Source: JAVEVH01 sp964430365 (GTDB lineage: Bacteria; Patescibacteriota; Dojkabacteria; SC72). From it: DNA of 6,677 nt. The DNA is taken from contig CAYSEU010000042.1 of the NCBI GenBank assembly GCA_964430365.1, positions 1-6,677 on the forward strand, read 5' to 3'. Positions 5,746 to 6,677 of this stretch are shown one piece after another. A model generated the notes under the pieces. The model did no database searches, had not been told where the DNA came from, and worked only from the letters and a program-made list of their open reading frames with translations. Within the stretch, counting starts at the first letter, position 1, and each line of letters begins with the position of its first letter. Made by a program: the position numbers and the translations under genes.

Positions 5746-6432
5746 ATGGAGATATTTTCTAAAAAATATATATATGTGATAATGTGTATATATATGAATA
5801 GAAAGGAAAAGATTAATAAACTCCTTAATACCTATACTATAATAGGTTTTACCTTTATTTTCCTTACTATCATCCTAATCGCTATACCAACAGCACCATA
5901 TATTTGGTACAGATTAAATCCCGATGAAGTAGATAAGGATGTAGAAAAGATTGCTAAAGAGGTTGTACAAGAAAAAGTAGAAGAAAAGGAACCTGAAGAG
6001 GAGAGTAATATACCTCCATTTAACCCAGATCTTCCCCAAGGATATTTTGTATTAATACCTACTATTAAGGTAAATTCTCCAATATCAGATAGTAAGGATT
6101 ACAAAAAAGCATTACTTAAAGGTACATGGATTGTAAATGATTACGGTACTCCTGAGAAAGATCAGTTACCAATAATATTAGCTGCACATAGATTTGGATA
6201 TACAAGCTGGAGTACAGAGTTTAGAAACAAAATCTCTTTTTACAACCTACCTAAAACAGTAAAAGGAGATAAAGTAAGTATATATTGGAACCAAAGAGAG
6301 TATATATATGAAATATATGATTCAGAAGAGAGTACATATATCTCTGACTATACAGCAGACCTAATCCTCTATACATGTAAATATTTCAATTCCCCCGTAA
6401 GAATCTTTAGATATGCCAATAGGGTAAACTAA
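5746..6432 (+). CDS. Membrane-anchored sortase-family transpeptidase
   Basis: Sortases cleave a sorting signal on secreted proteins and join the new C-terminus to an amino acceptor on the cell surface, acting on the outer face of the membrane. Residues 18-30 are basic (NRKEKINKLLNTY), one membrane span covers about 31-53, and a Glu/Lys-rich linker (about 58-85) leads to the catalytic domain. That domain has His148 in AAHRFG, Cys211 in LYTCKYF and Arg219 after SPV, the expected His/Cys/Arg triad. A single N-terminal anchor fits a type II membrane sortase. I cannot assign the class; the style resembles class D/E-like and Patescibacteria enzymes. No start has a Shine-Dalgarno. The longest frame is given, but Met17 (5794, MNRKEKIN) is at least as likely because the preceding 48 nt are simple AT-rich sequence. 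No substrate gene is in view. The 3' end overlaps a convergent gene by 4 nt. Confidence 0.9.
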   Translation: MEIFSKKYIYVIMCIYMNRKEKINKLLNTYTIIGFTFIFLTIILIAIPTAPYIWYRLNPDEVDKDVEKIAKEVVQEKVEEKEPEEESNIPPFNPDLPQGYFVLIPTIKVNSPISDSKDYKKALLKGTWIVNDYGTPEKDQLPIILAAHRFGYTSWSTEFRNKISFYNLPKTVKGDKVSIYWNQREYIYEIYDSEESTYISDYTADLILYTCKYFNSPVRIFRYANRVN

Positions 6433-6677
6433 CCCTTTGAAGCTTTTGTTTTAAAACTACCATCATTGTAATCAAAAATACACCTTCCTAAATCATCTAC
6501 ATCCATTTCTACCTTATCCAATCTATTCCTATTTTTGTTTTCTCTAATATGAGCTTTAGTAATCATAGATTCTAAATTATCAAATCTCTTAAACATCTTA
6601 ATAAAGGTAAGTTCATGTGACATATCTCTCCTTTCTATTTCTAAAAATTTTTCCTCAATGTCATCAAACCTATTTAT
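6429..6677 (-). CDS. Coiled-coil protein, C-terminal part, runs off the right edge
   Basis: The frame is open from the window edge (6677) to the TAG at 6429-6431. It begins INRFDDIEEKF and continues through ERRDMSHEL. An ATG at 6623 has a strong upstream AAAGGAG, so a 64-residue product starting there is possible. However, the upstream 18 codons are open and read as the same helical RFDxxE pattern (NRFDDIEEKF resembles KRFDNLESM further in), so I favour a longer coiled-coil protein starting outside. The C-terminal 25 residues are less helical (DDLGRCIFDYNDGSF). There is no membrane span in view and no family is recognised. It is convergent with the sortase gene, sharing 4 nt at the stops, with no terminator visible between them. 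Confidence 0.65.
   Translation of the reverse strand: MNRFDDIEEKFLEIERRDMSHELTFIKMFKRFDNLESMITKAHIRENKNRNRLDKVEMDVDDLGRCIFDYNDGSFKTKASKG

Noticed and set aside
5761..5795. TATATA runs as a tandem repeat or origin element
   Set aside because: Simple AT dinucleotide stretches recur elsewhere in the window, including inside genes, and no DnaA-box cluster was seen.
1..6677. CRISPR array, tRNA or rRNA genes
   Set aside because: No regularly spaced direct repeats, no cloverleaf-like sequence with a T-loop, and no conserved rRNA segments were seen on either strand by eye.

Overview
The window (6677 bp, AT-rich, Arg codons mostly AGA) looks like a chromosomal segment from a bacterium with reduced, AT-biased coding, most plausibly Candidate Phyla Radiation/Patescibacteria (the protein styles of the intein, the GyrA and the sortase recall Dojkabacteria/Katanobacteria-like genomes). 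That placement is inference from recalled protein style, not from a search. The standard bacterial code fits: Trp is TGG, and the one TGA stop (5412-5414, minus strand) is followed by a hairpin terminator.

Region 1 (1-5111) is a DNA gyrase operon. It opens inside gyrB, in an intein whose N-terminal part lies before the window. The intein ends at 808 with His-Asn followed by Ser, and the gyrB C-extein (TOPRIM end and C-terminal tail) runs to 1423. Two small acidic proteins of unknown function follow (1416-1781, overlapping the gyrB end; and 1786-2226). Then comes a complete, enlarged gyrA (2245-5055) and a clear intrinsic terminator (5084-5111). GyrA has the catalytic Tyr and GyrA box, an N-terminal acidic extension, an extra segment of about 65-70 residues near the tower domain, an acidic loop between two C-terminal blades, and Pro at the position of E. 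coli Asp87.

Region 2 (5112-5745) is a compact, highly structured stretch. A 13-bp perfect inverted repeat (5151-5163 / 5400-5412) encloses a two-part hairpin (5166-5215), a textbook AGGAGG ribosome site, a 38-residue single-span membrane peptide (5226-5342), and a minus-strand terminator hairpin (5346-5395). The terminator serves a small coiled-coil protein encoded on the minus strand (5412-5636).

Region 3 (5746-6677) holds a membrane-anchored sortase-family transpeptidase (5746-6432, catalytic His148/Cys211/Arg219). It is convergent with, and overlaps by 4 nt, a minus-strand coiled-coil gene that runs off the right edge (6429-6677).

Functionally, GyrB and GyrA form the supercoiling enzyme, and active GyrB requires intein splicing. 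The sortase acts outside the membrane on cell-surface proteins whose substrates are not in view. The most unusual unexplained structure is the nested inverted-repeat locus around the 38-residue membrane peptide.
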